Assembly: GCA_003225615.1 (NCBI GenBank)
Contig: QIAS01000258.1
Location: 1 to 7,317, forward strand
Reading direction: 5' to 3'
DNA: 7,317 nucleotides
DNA from: Acidobacteriota bacterium
GTDB lineage: Bacteria; Acidobacteriota; Terriglobia; Terriglobales; Acidobacteriaceae
Every line of letters starts with the position of its first letter. The first letter of the stretch is position 1. Positions 1 to 6,478 of the stretch are shown piece after piece. The notes under the pieces are model-generated. The model had not been told where the DNA came from and ran no database searches. It was given only the letters and a program-made list of their open reading frames with translations. A program made the position numbers and the translations under genes.

Positions 1-1137
1 TCTGCATCGACTGTTTTCCTTCCCCTGCAGCCGCCGAAACGCTACTTGTTCGGACCCGGACCTACCATGGTCCACCAGCGTGTATACCAAGCTCTTTCCA
101 AGCCGATCGTGGGACATCTGGATCCCTACTTCTTCCAAGTCATGAGTGATGTCCAGCAACTACTTAAGCTCGCATTCGGCACAAAAGACGGCACCACCAT
201 CGTGATTTCCGGCACGGGCAGCGCCGGCATGGAAGCATCTGTAGCAAATTTCGTTGAGCCGGGAGCGAAATTTGCGGTGCTGGCCAATGGCTACTTTTGC
301 GATCGCATCTCGGAGATGGGCAAGCGCCAAGGCGCACAGTTGGTGCGTGCAGAGAAACCATGGGGAGCGACGTTCACCGATTCGGAAGCCGCTGACTTTA
401 TTCGCCGCGAGAAGCCGCAGGTCGTGGGCTATGTGCATGCAGAAACTTCTACCGGAGCTTTGCAATCTGGACAGGCGATCTGCGCCGCCGCCCACGAAGT
501 CGGCGCCTTGGTGATCGCCGACTGCGTGACATCGCTGGGTGGAATACCGGTCAATGCGGATCAGACCGGTATTGACGTCGCCTACAGTTGCACGCAAAAG
601 GGACTGAGCTGCCCGCCGGGGTTGTCTCCCATCTCTCTGTCGAAGCGCGCTATGGACTGGCTAGGTTCGCGCACGACGCCACCGCGCAGCTGGTATTTCG
701 ATCTTAAGCTGATTTACGACTACGCGACCGTCTCGCATCGCTACCATCATACCGCACCGATTTCCATGTTTTACGCTTTACGCGAAGCACTTCTGGTCAT
801 TGCAGAAGAAGGCATCGACAACCGTTTCGAGCGGCACCGCCGCTGCCATGAGCTTTTTGTCAAGAGCGTAGAAGCGATGGGACTGCGCATGCATGTTCCG
901 GCGGGTCAGCGCATTTGGACTTTAAACACAGTGGCCGTGCCGCAAGGCGTTGACGAAACGAAAGTGCGGAAACGGCTGTTTGATGAGCAGGGCATCGAAA
1001 TCCTCGGCGGTTTCGGACCGCTCGCCGGAAAAGTCTTCCGCATCGGCATCATGGGACCATTGGCCACAGAGGACAACGTGCAGTTCCTGTTGCGGGAACT
1101 GAAGAAGGCCTTGGCCGCCGAAGGCTATCGCGCATGA
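1..1137 (+). CDS. Alanine/serine-glyoxylate aminotransferase (class V, PLP-dependent), 5' partial
   Basis: Fold-type I, class V aminotransferase that would move an amino group from alanine or serine to glyoxylate, giving glycine. It is probably cytoplasmic. The frame is open from base 1, and the conserved N-terminal stretch (PPKR..FGPGP) begins before the first plausible start codon, a TTG at 46 with no Shine-Dalgarno. The true start is therefore almost certainly upstream of the window. Residues are numbered from that TTG. Visible motifs are GPGP (3-6), the cofactor-phosphate loop SGTGS (55-59), HAETSTG (131-137), the PLP-nitrogen Asp159 in IADCVTS, the Schiff-base Lys185 in CTQKG, YHHT (233-236) and the carboxylate-binding Arg332 in FRIG. 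The protein follows human AGXT almost end to end. The exact amino donor cannot be read from sequence. Its neighbours are oxalyl-CoA synthetase and reductase candidates, which would supply glyoxylate, although 560 noncoding bases separate them. Family assignment is firm and substrate is inferred. Confidence 0.93.
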   Translation, partial: SASTVFLPLQPPKRYLFGPGPTMVHQRVYQALSKPIVGHLDPYFFQVMSDVQQLLKLAFGTKDGTTIVISGTGSAGMEASVANFVEPGAKFAVLANGYFCDRISEMGKRQGAQLVRAEKPWGATFTDSEAADFIRREKPQVVGYVHAETSTGALQSGQAICAAAHEVGALVIADCVTSLGGIPVNADQTGIDVAYSCTQKGLSCPPGLSPISLSKRAMDWLGSRTTPPRSWYFDLKLIYDYATVSHRYHHTAPISMFYALREALLVIAEEGIDNRFERHRRCHELFVKSVEAMGLRMHVPAGQRIWTLNTVAVPQGVDETKVRKRLFDEQGIEILGGFGPLAGKVFRIGIMGPLATEDNVQFLLRELKKALAAEGYRA

Positions 1138-1308
1138 CAAGCACAGTGCGGTGAACGAGACGATGACACAAGTCTGATTTGTCCTACGGCCTCGCAAGCG
1201 GCGAAGGAAATAAACTCGCTCACAACCGGGCAAACAGAAGTGCGCGGCCCCGAAATCCACCGACAATTTCAACGTACTGATTAATTTCATGAACTCTGCG
1301 GAGTGGCG

Positions 1309-1327
1309 TGATAGAAATTCTCTATCA
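1309..1327. repeat. Perfect inverted repeat TGATAGA-AATTC-TCTATCA
   Basis: Seven-base arms TGATAGA (1309-1315) and TCTATCA (1321-1327) are exact reverse complements separated by AATTC. The stem is AT-rich and no T-run follows, so an intrinsic terminator is unlikely. The spacing suits a dimeric repressor or activator site, about 370 bases before the synthetase start. No regulator is assigned. Confidence 0.5.
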
Positions 1328-1660
1328 GCTAAATCCAAAGAATCAGTTTGACTCCCTTTGGTTTATCCCGCACCATCTTGGTCGTATGTGGGGTTACCGT
1401 TTGCGCCTTCAAGAGGCTAGAAAACGGCGATCTTTGGCCTACAAGCGGGAACGGAGCACGTGACGAATCCTCTGAACTGACGCGCCTGGGGCACCTGAGC
1501 GCTGGTATTTCATCTATCACAAATCGATTCCGGCAACCTGCCGCGTGGGAACACTGGGGCATTGCCGTCTCGATTCGCGCAGCGAGCACACTGCGCGAGA
1601 CAACGATGTGCGGCGCGCAGGAATCGAATGGCAGTTCGCTGGCTCTGGAATGTAGCGGAC

Positions 1661-1678
1661 AAAACGACATGCTGTTTT
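1661..1678. promoter_or_regulatory. Near-palindrome before the acyl-CoA synthetase
   Basis: AAAACGACATGCTGTTTT pairs with itself except for one A/C mismatch and one G/T position, centred on CATG. It ends 19 bases before the preferred ATG at 1698, a position where a repressor could block transcription or an RNA stem could influence ribosome access. This could be chance and there is no direct support for function. Confidence 0.25.
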
Positions 1679-1688
1679 GAATTTTCAT

Positions 1689-1692
1689 GAGG
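1689..1692 (+). promoter_or_regulatory. Ribosome binding site deciding the synthetase start
   Basis: GAGG lies five bases before the ATG at 1698. The in-frame TTG at 1677 has no such element and would add only seven residues, so ATG 1698 is preferred. Confidence 0.5.
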
Positions 1693-1697
1693 CGAAG

Positions 1698-3308
1698 ATG
1701 CATATCGATCGCGGCAGCAATGAAAACAATAATTCTCCCATCCCGAACTGGGCTCCCGAGTGGCAGTCTGTGACCACGGACCACGCCGAGGACGCTGTTT
1801 CGTCACAAAGTAATCTCGCCGCTCTACTACACATTGCACCTGGCCGCAGTACCGCCGTGATCGTTCCGGAACTTGGAATTCGGATTACCTACGATTCCCT
1901 GCGACAGCAGGTAATGGCCATGGCCGAGTCCTTGGCCGGTGCCGGTATTCGCCGTGGTGATCGCGTGGCCATGGCTCTGCCCAATGGCCTTCCCGCAATT
2001 GTGAGCTTTCTGGCCGCCGGCATCGCGGGAACCGCCGCCCCTCTTAACCCCGCTTACCCCTACGAGGAATTCTTGTTTTTCCTGCAAGACACCAACGCTC
2101 GCGTTCTGCTTTGCCCGCCCACGGGCCACGAAGAAGCGCGCAGCGCCGCCGCGGACCGTGGCATTCCCGTATTCTCGGTGGAAATGAAATCCGATGGTAC
2201 TGTTCACTTGCTCGATGCCCCGAAGGGAGGCCCCCTGAATGAGCCTTCCCCCACCGATATTGCCCTGATCCTGCACACCAGCGGAAGCACCGGACGACCC
2301 AAACGTGTCCCGCTTCGCCATTCCAACCTGGCCATCTCGGCCAGGAACATCGCGGACTTTTACAAACTTTCTCCCGAAGACGTCGCGCTGTGCATCATGC
2401 CGTTATTTCACATTCATGGTCTGGTCGCCTCCACCTTGGCCACGTTACGCTCGGGGGGCATGGTGGTGGCGCCCACGAAATTTAAACCTCTGGCATTCTG
2501 GCGCACTGTCCGCGAATACCGCGTGACCTGGTATTCCGGAGTGCCTACGATGCATCAGCTTCTGCTGGCCCGCACCCGCCAGGAGAAGCCCGCGGACGCC
2601 GCATCTCTGCGTTTTATTCGTTCCTGCAGCGCGCCTTTGACGCTCGAAGTCATCCACAGAATGGAAGAAGTGTTTCGCGTGCCCTTCGTGGAAGCGTATG
2701 GTATGACCGAGGCCGCGCACCAGATGTCCGCCAATCCTTTACCGCCGGGCCGCTGCAAACATGGCTCGGTAGGCCTGGCCACCGGCATTCGCATCAGCAT
2801 CATGGATTGCGACGGCAATCCGCTGCCCGCCAACCAGCGCGGCGAAGTGGTCATTCAAGGGCCAAGTGTGTTCCAGGGTTACGAGAACAATCACGAAGCC
2901 AATGGCGGTTCTTTTGTGAAGGGATGGTTCCGCACCGGCGATCAGGGATTCCTGGATGAAGATAACTATCTCCACCTGACCGGGCGCATCAAGGATCTGA
3001 TCATCCGAGGCGGTGAAAATGTCTCACCGCGCGAAGTCGACGAAGTCCTGCTCAAACATCCCGCCGTCGCGGAGGCGGTCACGTTCGGTTGCGAGCATCC
3101 CACATTAGGCGAAGAAGTAGCCGCTGCGGTGGTCCTGCACGAGCCCAATAGCGAGACCGAACCTGCTCTGCTGAAACACTGCCGCGAACGGCTGGCAGAA
3201 TATAAATGCCCCAAGAAGATTTATCTGGTAGAGAATATCCCGACGACCGCCACGGGCAAGATTCGCCGGCGCGCCGTTGCCGCTGTCCTGCTGGATGAAG
3301 AAGAATGA
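1698..3308 (+). CDS. Oxalyl-CoA synthetase-like AMP-dependent ligase (AAE3 type)
   Basis: Adenylate-forming acyl-CoA synthetase predicted to convert oxalate, ATP and CoA to oxalyl-CoA, AMP and pyrophosphate in the cytoplasm. ATG 1698 gives 536 residues, against about 514 for Arabidopsis AAE3; the first 40 or so residues are an unconserved extension. Motifs in this numbering are the phosphate loop TSGSTGRPK (194-202, with Arg following where Gly is usual), YGMTEA (334-339), RTGD (412-415), the GRIKD hinge (429-433) and catalytic Lys521 in TATGK. The middle region follows AAE3 closely: PLFHIHGL, TWYSGVPT, RFIRSCSAPL and MTEAAHQMSANPLP. The residues I recall as oxalate-binding in AAE3 (His214, Ser289, His319) align with His238, Ser311 and His341 here, all retained. 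The stop overlaps the next start as ATGA, implying translational coupling with the reductase. A generic medium-chain ligase is the alternative, but the residue match and neighbours favour oxalate. Confidence 0.85.
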   Translation: MHIDRGSNENNNSPIPNWAPEWQSVTTDHAEDAVSSQSNLAALLHIAPGRSTAVIVPELGIRITYDSLRQQVMAMAESLAGAGIRRGDRVAMALPNGLPAIVSFLAAGIAGTAAPLNPAYPYEEFLFFLQDTNARVLLCPPTGHEEARSAAADRGIPVFSVEMKSDGTVHLLDAPKGGPLNEPSPTDIALILHTSGSTGRPKRVPLRHSNLAISARNIADFYKLSPEDVALCIMPLFHIHGLVASTLATLRSGGMVVAPTKFKPLAFWRTVREYRVTWYSGVPTMHQLLLARTRQEKPADAASLRFIRSCSAPLTLEVIHRMEEVFRVPFVEAYGMTEAAHQMSANPLPPGRCKHGSVGLATGIRISIMDCDGNPLPANQRGEVVIQGPSVFQGYENNHEANGGSFVKGWFRTGDQGFLDEDNYLHLTGRIKDLIIRGGENVSPREVDEVLLKHPAVAEAVTFGCEHPTLGEEVAAAVVLHEPNSETEPALLKHCRERLAEYKCPKKIYLVENIPTTATGKIRRRAVAAVLLDEEE

Positions 3309-4336
3309 AATTCCTGATCGCCGGAGCCGGCGCCATAGGAGCCTACATCGGTGCTCGCATGGCGCACGCTGGCCTGGATGTCACGCTCTTCGCGCGTGGG
3401 TCGCACCTGCGCGCTATGCAGGAACGCGGCGTTCAGGTGAAGGGGGCTGACAGCGATTTCGTTGCGAAACCTAAAATAACTGGCACTCTGCGGGAAGTCG
3501 GGCCCGTTGATGTTGTTATCCTCGGCGTGAAGGCCCACAGTTTGTCCCAACTTGCGCCCCAGCTTGGCCCCGTGCTCGGTCCCGAAACTACCGTAGTCAG
3601 CACGCAGAACGGAGTGCCCTGGTGGTTTTTTCAGGGCTTCGGCGGCGAGTGGGAAGGAATAAGTCTTGAGCGCGTTGATCCCGGCGGTGTGATTTCTGCC
3701 GCCATTGAATCCCGCCGTGTGGTGGCATCGATCGTTTACATCTCCACGGAAATTATCACCCCAGGTGTGATTCAACACATCGAAGGCAATCGCATTTCGC
3801 TGGGCGAGCCGAAGGGCGAGCGTTCCGATCGCGTACGAAAAATTTCTGAAGCCCTGATCGCGTCCGGCCTTCGCGCGCCCATCACAACCCGCATCCGTAA
3901 CGAGATCTGGGTAAAGATTCTGGGTAACGTCGCCTTCAATCCGATTAGTGCCCTTACAGGCGCAACTCTGGCTGGAATGGCACGTGATCCCGAAGTTTCC
4001 ACACTGGTCCGCAATATCATGCAGGAGGCCGAACTGGTAGCCGGCAAATTAGGGTTGGAGTTGCCGGTGTCAATCGAACAGCGCATTGCGGGGGCCGCAA
4101 AAGTGGGCGAGCATAAAACTTCCATGCTGCAAGACCTCGAAGCGGGTCGCCCTCTGGAACTGGAAGCGGTAGTGGGCGCCGTAGTGGAATTGGGCGAACA
4201 TTTAAGAATTCCAATGCCGCATACTCGCGCCGTATATGCCTGCACGAAATTGCTCGCCGAATCTCGCGCTATCGCCACCTCCAAACCTGCTTCCGACCGA
4301 TCTCTCGAGAATGCGCTCTCTTCCAGGCCAACCTAA
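3305..4336 (+). CDS. panE2: Ketopantoate reductase-like dehydrogenase, probable oxalyl-CoA reductase
   Basis: NAD(P)H-dependent reductase of the ApbA/PanE superfamily, 343 residues and slightly long for the family. The N-terminal Rossmann domain starts with GAGAIG (7-12). Lys76 in GVKAHS and Asn102 in TQNG match the nucleotide- and substrate-facing positions of E. coli PanE. In the C-terminal helical domain, Lys204 (IWVKILGN) matches catalytic Lys176, and Asn208, Asn212, Ser273 (KTSMLQD), Asp277 and Glu285 match the remaining active-site set. The start overlaps the synthetase stop by four bases, so the two products are made together. In Methylobacterium extorquens the panE2 product, annotated as a ketopantoate reductase, is known as oxalyl-CoA reductase, making glyoxylate. 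Coupling to an oxalyl-CoA synthetase therefore makes that the best guess. Fold is certain. Substrate is inferred from context, and genuine ketopantoate reduction for pantothenate synthesis is the alternative. Confidence 0.75.
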   Translation: MKFLIAGAGAIGAYIGARMAHAGLDVTLFARGSHLRAMQERGVQVKGADSDFVAKPKITGTLREVGPVDVVILGVKAHSLSQLAPQLGPVLGPETTVVSTQNGVPWWFFQGFGGEWEGISLERVDPGGVISAAIESRRVVASIVYISTEIITPGVIQHIEGNRISLGEPKGERSDRVRKISEALIASGLRAPITTRIRNEIWVKILGNVAFNPISALTGATLAGMARDPEVSTLVRNIMQEAELVAGKLGLELPVSIEQRIAGAAKVGEHKTSMLQDLEAGRPLELEAVVGAVVELGEHLRIPMPHTRAVYACTKLLAESRAIATSKPASDRSLENALSSRPT

Positions 4337-4549
4337 CGCACAAAATCAGAAGACAAGTACCCGCGCCAGGAATGTCCGGGTAGCCTAAAGCCCTCCGGAT
4401 GTAGGGTCTCGCTGAGAGTGGACGGCCGATATATCCCGAGATCCGCAGGTGAACCTCTGCCACGCGATGGATTTCCCCAGGATTTTCGCTTCGTATTCGC
4501 CGGGTAAAAAAGATTTCGCGGTAGAATCCCAGCCTCTTGACAGAGTGAG

Positions 4550-4555
4550 TATAAT
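4550..4555 (+). promoter_or_regulatory. Candidate -10 box (TATAAT) of the regulator-OOR operon
   Basis: An exact TATAAT stands about 38 bases before the GTG start, predicting a transcript start near 4562. No good -35 hexamer lies 16-18 bases upstream (the sequence there is about TCCCAG), so the promoter may need an activator or be weak. A TTGACA at 4537-4542 is only seven bases away and cannot be its partner. Confidence 0.45.
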
Positions 4556-4559
4556 CCTT

Positions 4560-4578
4560 TGGTCCACTTAGCAGACCA
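4560..4578. promoter_or_regulatory. Candidate autoregulatory operator (TGGTC-N9-GACCA)
   Basis: Arms TGGTC (4560-4564) and GACCA (4574-4578) are exact reverse complements. They lie over the predicted transcript start and just before the regulator's own start codon. GGTC/GACC half-sites are typical of FadR-subfamily regulators (FadR, LldR and PdhR use TGGT...ACCA cores), but those have only a few bases between halves, and nine is unusual. Autorepression of the operon is the inferred role. Confidence 0.35.
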
Positions 4579-4581
4579 GTT

Positions 4582-4587
4582 GGGGGG
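4582..4587 (+). promoter_or_regulatory. G-rich ribosome binding site supporting a GTG start
   Basis: GGGGGG ends five bases before GTG 4593. A nearby ATG at 4589 is in a different frame from the regulator, so the GTG is the first usable start. Confidence 0.4.
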
Positions 4588-4592
4588 CATGA

Positions 4593-5300
4593 GTGTTCAC
4601 GACGGTAAGGTCCGATTTCGAGGCGATACGCCGTAACAAGGTTTACGAAGAAGTAGCTAAACAGATTGAACGCCTGATTCTGCAAAAGCTGCAACCGGGT
4701 GACAAACTCCCTTCCGAGCGCGAATTGGCCGAGATGCTGGGCGTGAGCCGCAGCTCGATTCGCGACGCAATTCGAAGTTTGGAATTGATCGGAATGGTCG
4801 AACCCCGTCAAGGCGCGGGCACAGTAGTGCGCGAGATTTCTGCCGATTCCGTAATTAATCCCCTGTCCACGTTATTAACACGCCAGCGCCAGTCGGTGAC
4901 TGAACTCCTGGATTTTCGCAAAATGCTGGAACCACCCCTGGCCGCGCGGGCGGCGACCCATGCATCGGCGGAAGAAGTCGGGGAGATGGAAGAAATCTTG
5001 CGTCGTCAAGAACAGAAGTTGCAGGGCGGGCAGGTTGCGACCGAAGAAGACTCTGATTTTCATTACAGCGTGGCGATGGCATCCGAGAACAGCGTCGTGT
5101 TGAAAGTGCTGGACGTGCTGATGGACCTGTTGCGCGAGACTCGCGAGCGGTCGTTGCAAGTCGAAGGCCGCCCTCAGAAGTCGCTGGCTGGCCATCGACG
5201 AATTCTGACGGCCATTAAGCGGCACGACCCCGCCGCCGCCGAGGCTGCCATGCGGCGGCATATTCAAGACGTGGAAGAGATCGTACTCAAGAAGCTTTGA
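4593..5300 (+). CDS. GntR-family transcriptional regulator, FadR subfamily (FCD domain)
   Basis: DNA-binding regulator of 235 residues, the usual FadR-subfamily size. An N-terminal winged helix-turn-helix covers about residues 15-80, with the signature GDKLPSERELAEMLGVSRSS (36-55), the second helix pair IRDAIRSLELIG and the wing tip PRQGAGTVV. An all-helical FCD ligand domain follows from about 103. Its metal-binding set appears complete: Asp153 and His157 (in D..FH), His201 (GHRRI) and His223 (RRHI). FCD domains that keep these residues usually bind a metal together with a small carboxylic acid, so oxalate, glyoxylate or glycolate are reasonable ligands; that is inference. The gene uses a GTG start and ends 18 bases before the oxidoreductase gamma fragment, so it should be cotranscribed with it. 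It may control its own operon through the dyad upstream and possibly the synthetase-reductase pair. Confidence 0.9.
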   Translation: MFTTVRSDFEAIRRNKVYEEVAKQIERLILQKLQPGDKLPSERELAEMLGVSRSSIRDAIRSLELIGMVEPRQGAGTVVREISADSVINPLSTLLTRQRQSVTELLDFRKMLEPPLAARAATHASAEEVGEMEEILRRQEQKLQGGQVATEEDSDFHYSVAMASENSVVLKVLDVLMDLLRETRERSLQVEGRPQKSLAGHRRILTAIKRHDPAAAEAAMRRHIQDVEEIVLKKL

Positions 5301-5307
5301 AAACAAC

Positions 5308-5312
5308 GGAGG
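5308..5312 (+). promoter_or_regulatory. Strong Shine-Dalgarno before the gamma N-terminal fragment
   Basis: GGAGG six bases before ATG 5319. It marks 5319 as the original start of the gamma-delta gene and argues that the later in-frame ATG at 5498 is an internal methionine. Confidence 0.7.
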
Positions 5313-5318
5313 TTTGAA

Positions 5319-5543
5319 ATGGGCCGGCTATTCGCAATCGAAATCATTTATCGCGGCATCTTTCAGAAACTGCTAGCGGGCCGCATCAGTCGCGCCATCG
5401 TGCTGGCCGCGCACCACGACGGTAAGCCGGGCATTTCGTTCGGCCGATATGGCGACAGCCCGGAACGGGCACCGATGAGGAGACGCTCCAGCAGGGCATG
5501 GCGAAATATGAGCCCAAGGAAGTGGACATTACCATCTGCGTAG
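5319..5543 (+). pseudogene. Frame-displaced N-terminal piece of the OOR gamma domain
   Basis: The first 50 or so codons from ATG 5319 read sensibly as the start of a 2-oxoacid:ferredoxin oxidoreductase gamma domain. They include EIIYRG, then LAGRISRAIVLAAHHDGKPG and GRYGDSPERAP, corresponding to the family's early strand, first helix and the ...ERRGAPV region. After about base 5470 this frame turns arginine-rich and meaningless and ends at 5541-5543. The continuation (TDEETLQQGMAKYEP) lies in the frame of the following gene, which is open from 5426. The shift must lie between 5426 and 5543, and by sense about 5466-5475. The change corresponds to loss of 3n+1 bases. The strand expected between ERAP and DEET appears to be missing, so loss of some 19-25 bases fits better than one base. 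The glycine loop GRGGQG usual for the family is also absent, replaced by GIFQKL. Confidence 0.65.
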
Positions 5544-6457
5544 ACGACACGCTTTGTAAAGGCGTGGAGTCGTGGGCGTGGTACGGTTTGCAGCCGGTCA
5601 ACAAACTGCTCAAGCCCGGCGGAACTTTGATCGTCACTTCTCTCGAGTCTCCCGAAACCATAATCGGTATGGCGCACCGCAAAGACGAACCCTACAAGCT
5701 GGCGATCCTCAAAGGCACTCCCAGCTTTTCCGGTCTCTGGGTCTTCAAAGACGACCACACCGACGTGCGCATCCTGGGCGCGATTGCGAAGTTGTTGCCC
5801 GAACTGTTCAGCCTGAAAGCGGTGCAGGATGTAATCGTCAAGGAATGGAAAGACCCGGTGAAAGCTGAATCTGCAGCGCGCTCGCACGAGCGGATTACTA
5901 CCAGCACGGTAAAGCCGAACCAGGGCAATCCCGAAACACCCTATAAGTTCGAATTTCCCAAATGGCATGAAATGGGCGAGGGCATTGCCATTCCGAGCAT
6001 CCCTGCTGGTCACAGTTATGAGGATCCCAACACCCATGCGATGGGCGGATTCCGGCCCGATCGCAATCCCACGTTCAAAAAGTTCACCACCCGCACGATG
6101 CGGCCGGTCGTGAACTTCGATACCTGTATCAAGTGCACGCTCTGCTGGCTCCACTGCCCTGATTCCTGCTTCGATGTAACCCCCGACAATCTCTACGACG
6201 CCAACATGCAGGCTTGCTGCGGTTGCGGCGTTTGCGAGGCCGTTTGCCCTGTCAAAGAGTGCGTCACCATGGTGAATGAAGCGGAATTCAGCGATAACTC
6301 CAGCCAGTGGGAGTCGTGGAAAAAAGACAAAGAAGCTTACAAAGTCTGGTTGCAAGACAAGATCAAGGGGCACGGGGAACGTTCTCATGGTTTCCGTTAC
6401 CGTGGGCAATACGAAGAGCAAGTTCCCGAGATGCTTCAAATCGCGCGCGAAGGCTAA
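5498..6457 (+). CDS. Oxalate oxidoreductase-type gamma-delta fusion subunit (main open frame)
   Basis: Electron-transfer and scaffold subunit of a TPP-dependent 2-oxoacid:ferredoxin oxidoreductase, 319 residues from ATG 5498. Residues 1-145 or so are the C-terminal part of the gamma domain (KYEPKEVDITICVDDTL, then LKPGGTLIVTS). After a linker, residues 195-260 form the delta ferredoxin domain. It has two 4Fe-4S motifs: C210-C213-C216-C220-P and C240-C243-C246-C250-P, with an extra Cys241. A charged tail follows. Gamma fused to delta in this order is the arrangement of Moorella oxalate oxidoreductase. ATG 5498 falls inside the gamma fold and has no well-spaced ribosome site (AGGAG sits 15 bases away), so the real gene very likely begins at 5319 with a frame break near 5470. 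As it stands, the product would lack the first third of gamma. It may be non-functional unless the break is a sequencing or assembly error. Confidence 0.85.
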   Translation: MAKYEPKEVDITICVDDTLCKGVESWAWYGLQPVNKLLKPGGTLIVTSLESPETIIGMAHRKDEPYKLAILKGTPSFSGLWVFKDDHTDVRILGAIAKLLPELFSLKAVQDVIVKEWKDPVKAESAARSHERITTSTVKPNQGNPETPYKFEFPKWHEMGEGIAIPSIPAGHSYEDPNTHAMGGFRPDRNPTFKKFTTRTMRPVVNFDTCIKCTLCWLHCPDSCFDVTPDNLYDANMQACCGCGVCEAVCPVKECVTMVNEAEFSDNSSQWESWKKDKEAYKVWLQDKIKGHGERSHGFRYRGQYEEQVPEMLQIAREG

Positions 6458-6463
6458 ACGGTC

Positions 6464-6469
6464 AGGAGG
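6464..6469 (+). promoter_or_regulatory. Consensus ribosome binding site of the alpha subunit
   Basis: AGGAGG, nine bases before ATG 6479 and seven bases after the gamma-delta stop. It fixes the alpha start within a cotranscribed operon. Confidence 0.7.
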
Positions 6470-6478
6470 AAAGTTGTC

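Larger units (their letters stand above)
1138..1697. other. Long intergenic region without a recognisable gene
   Basis: About 560 bases between the aminotransferase and the acyl-CoA synthetase. Reading frames of about 110-150 codons cross it on both strands, but their translations are compositionally odd, match no family I know, and lack a convincing ribosome site. I treat them as chance openings. The region holds a perfect inverted repeat at 1309-1327, a near-palindrome at 1661-1678 and a TTGACT hexamer at 1348-1353 with no matching -10 box at normal spacing. No tRNA, rRNA or clear intrinsic terminator (GC stem followed by a T-run) was seen. A promoter for the synthetase-reductase pair is expected here, but I cannot place it. 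Confidence 0.6.
4337..4592. other. Intergenic region before the FadR-type regulator
   Basis: 256 bases between the reductase and the regulator. The last 60 bases hold a TATAAT box, a TGGTC/GACCA dyad and a G-rich ribosome site. The first 190 bases contain several short GC-rich self-complementary stretches but no stem followed by a T-run, so I could not place a terminator for the upstream pair. No RNA gene or small protein is recognisable. Confidence 0.55.

Noticed and set aside
1677..1679. TTG 1677 as the synthetase start
   Set aside because: It overlaps the near-palindrome and has no ribosome site, whereas ATG 1698 has GAGG at a suitable distance.
1348..1680. 110-codon open frame from a TTG on the plus strand, and overlapping frames on the minus strand
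   Set aside because: Weak start, no ribosome site, no recognisable domain and irregular composition. These look like chance openings in noncoding DNA.
4411..4456. TPP-riboswitch-like pieces (GCTGAGAG and GTGAACCT)
   Set aside because: The order is right and OOR is a TPP enzyme, but the remaining conserved core (the GCGTAGGGA side and the matching stems) is absent, and the next gene is a regulator.
4537..4555. TTGACA and TATAAT as a complete sigma-70 promoter
   Set aside because: Only seven bases separate them, far short of the 16-18 needed, so they cannot form one promoter. Only the TATAAT is kept as a candidate -10.
4443..4642. rRNA-like strings: CAGGTGAACCT, and GTAACAAGGT inside the regulator gene
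   Set aside because: They resemble the 3' end of small-subunit rRNA but occur in the wrong order with no flanking similarity, and the second lies in a well-supported coding sequence. Chance.
5466..5480. Programmed -1 frameshift to join the gamma pieces
   Set aside because: No X-XXY-YYZ slippery heptamer is present at the junction, and residues appear to be missing there, which recoding would not explain.
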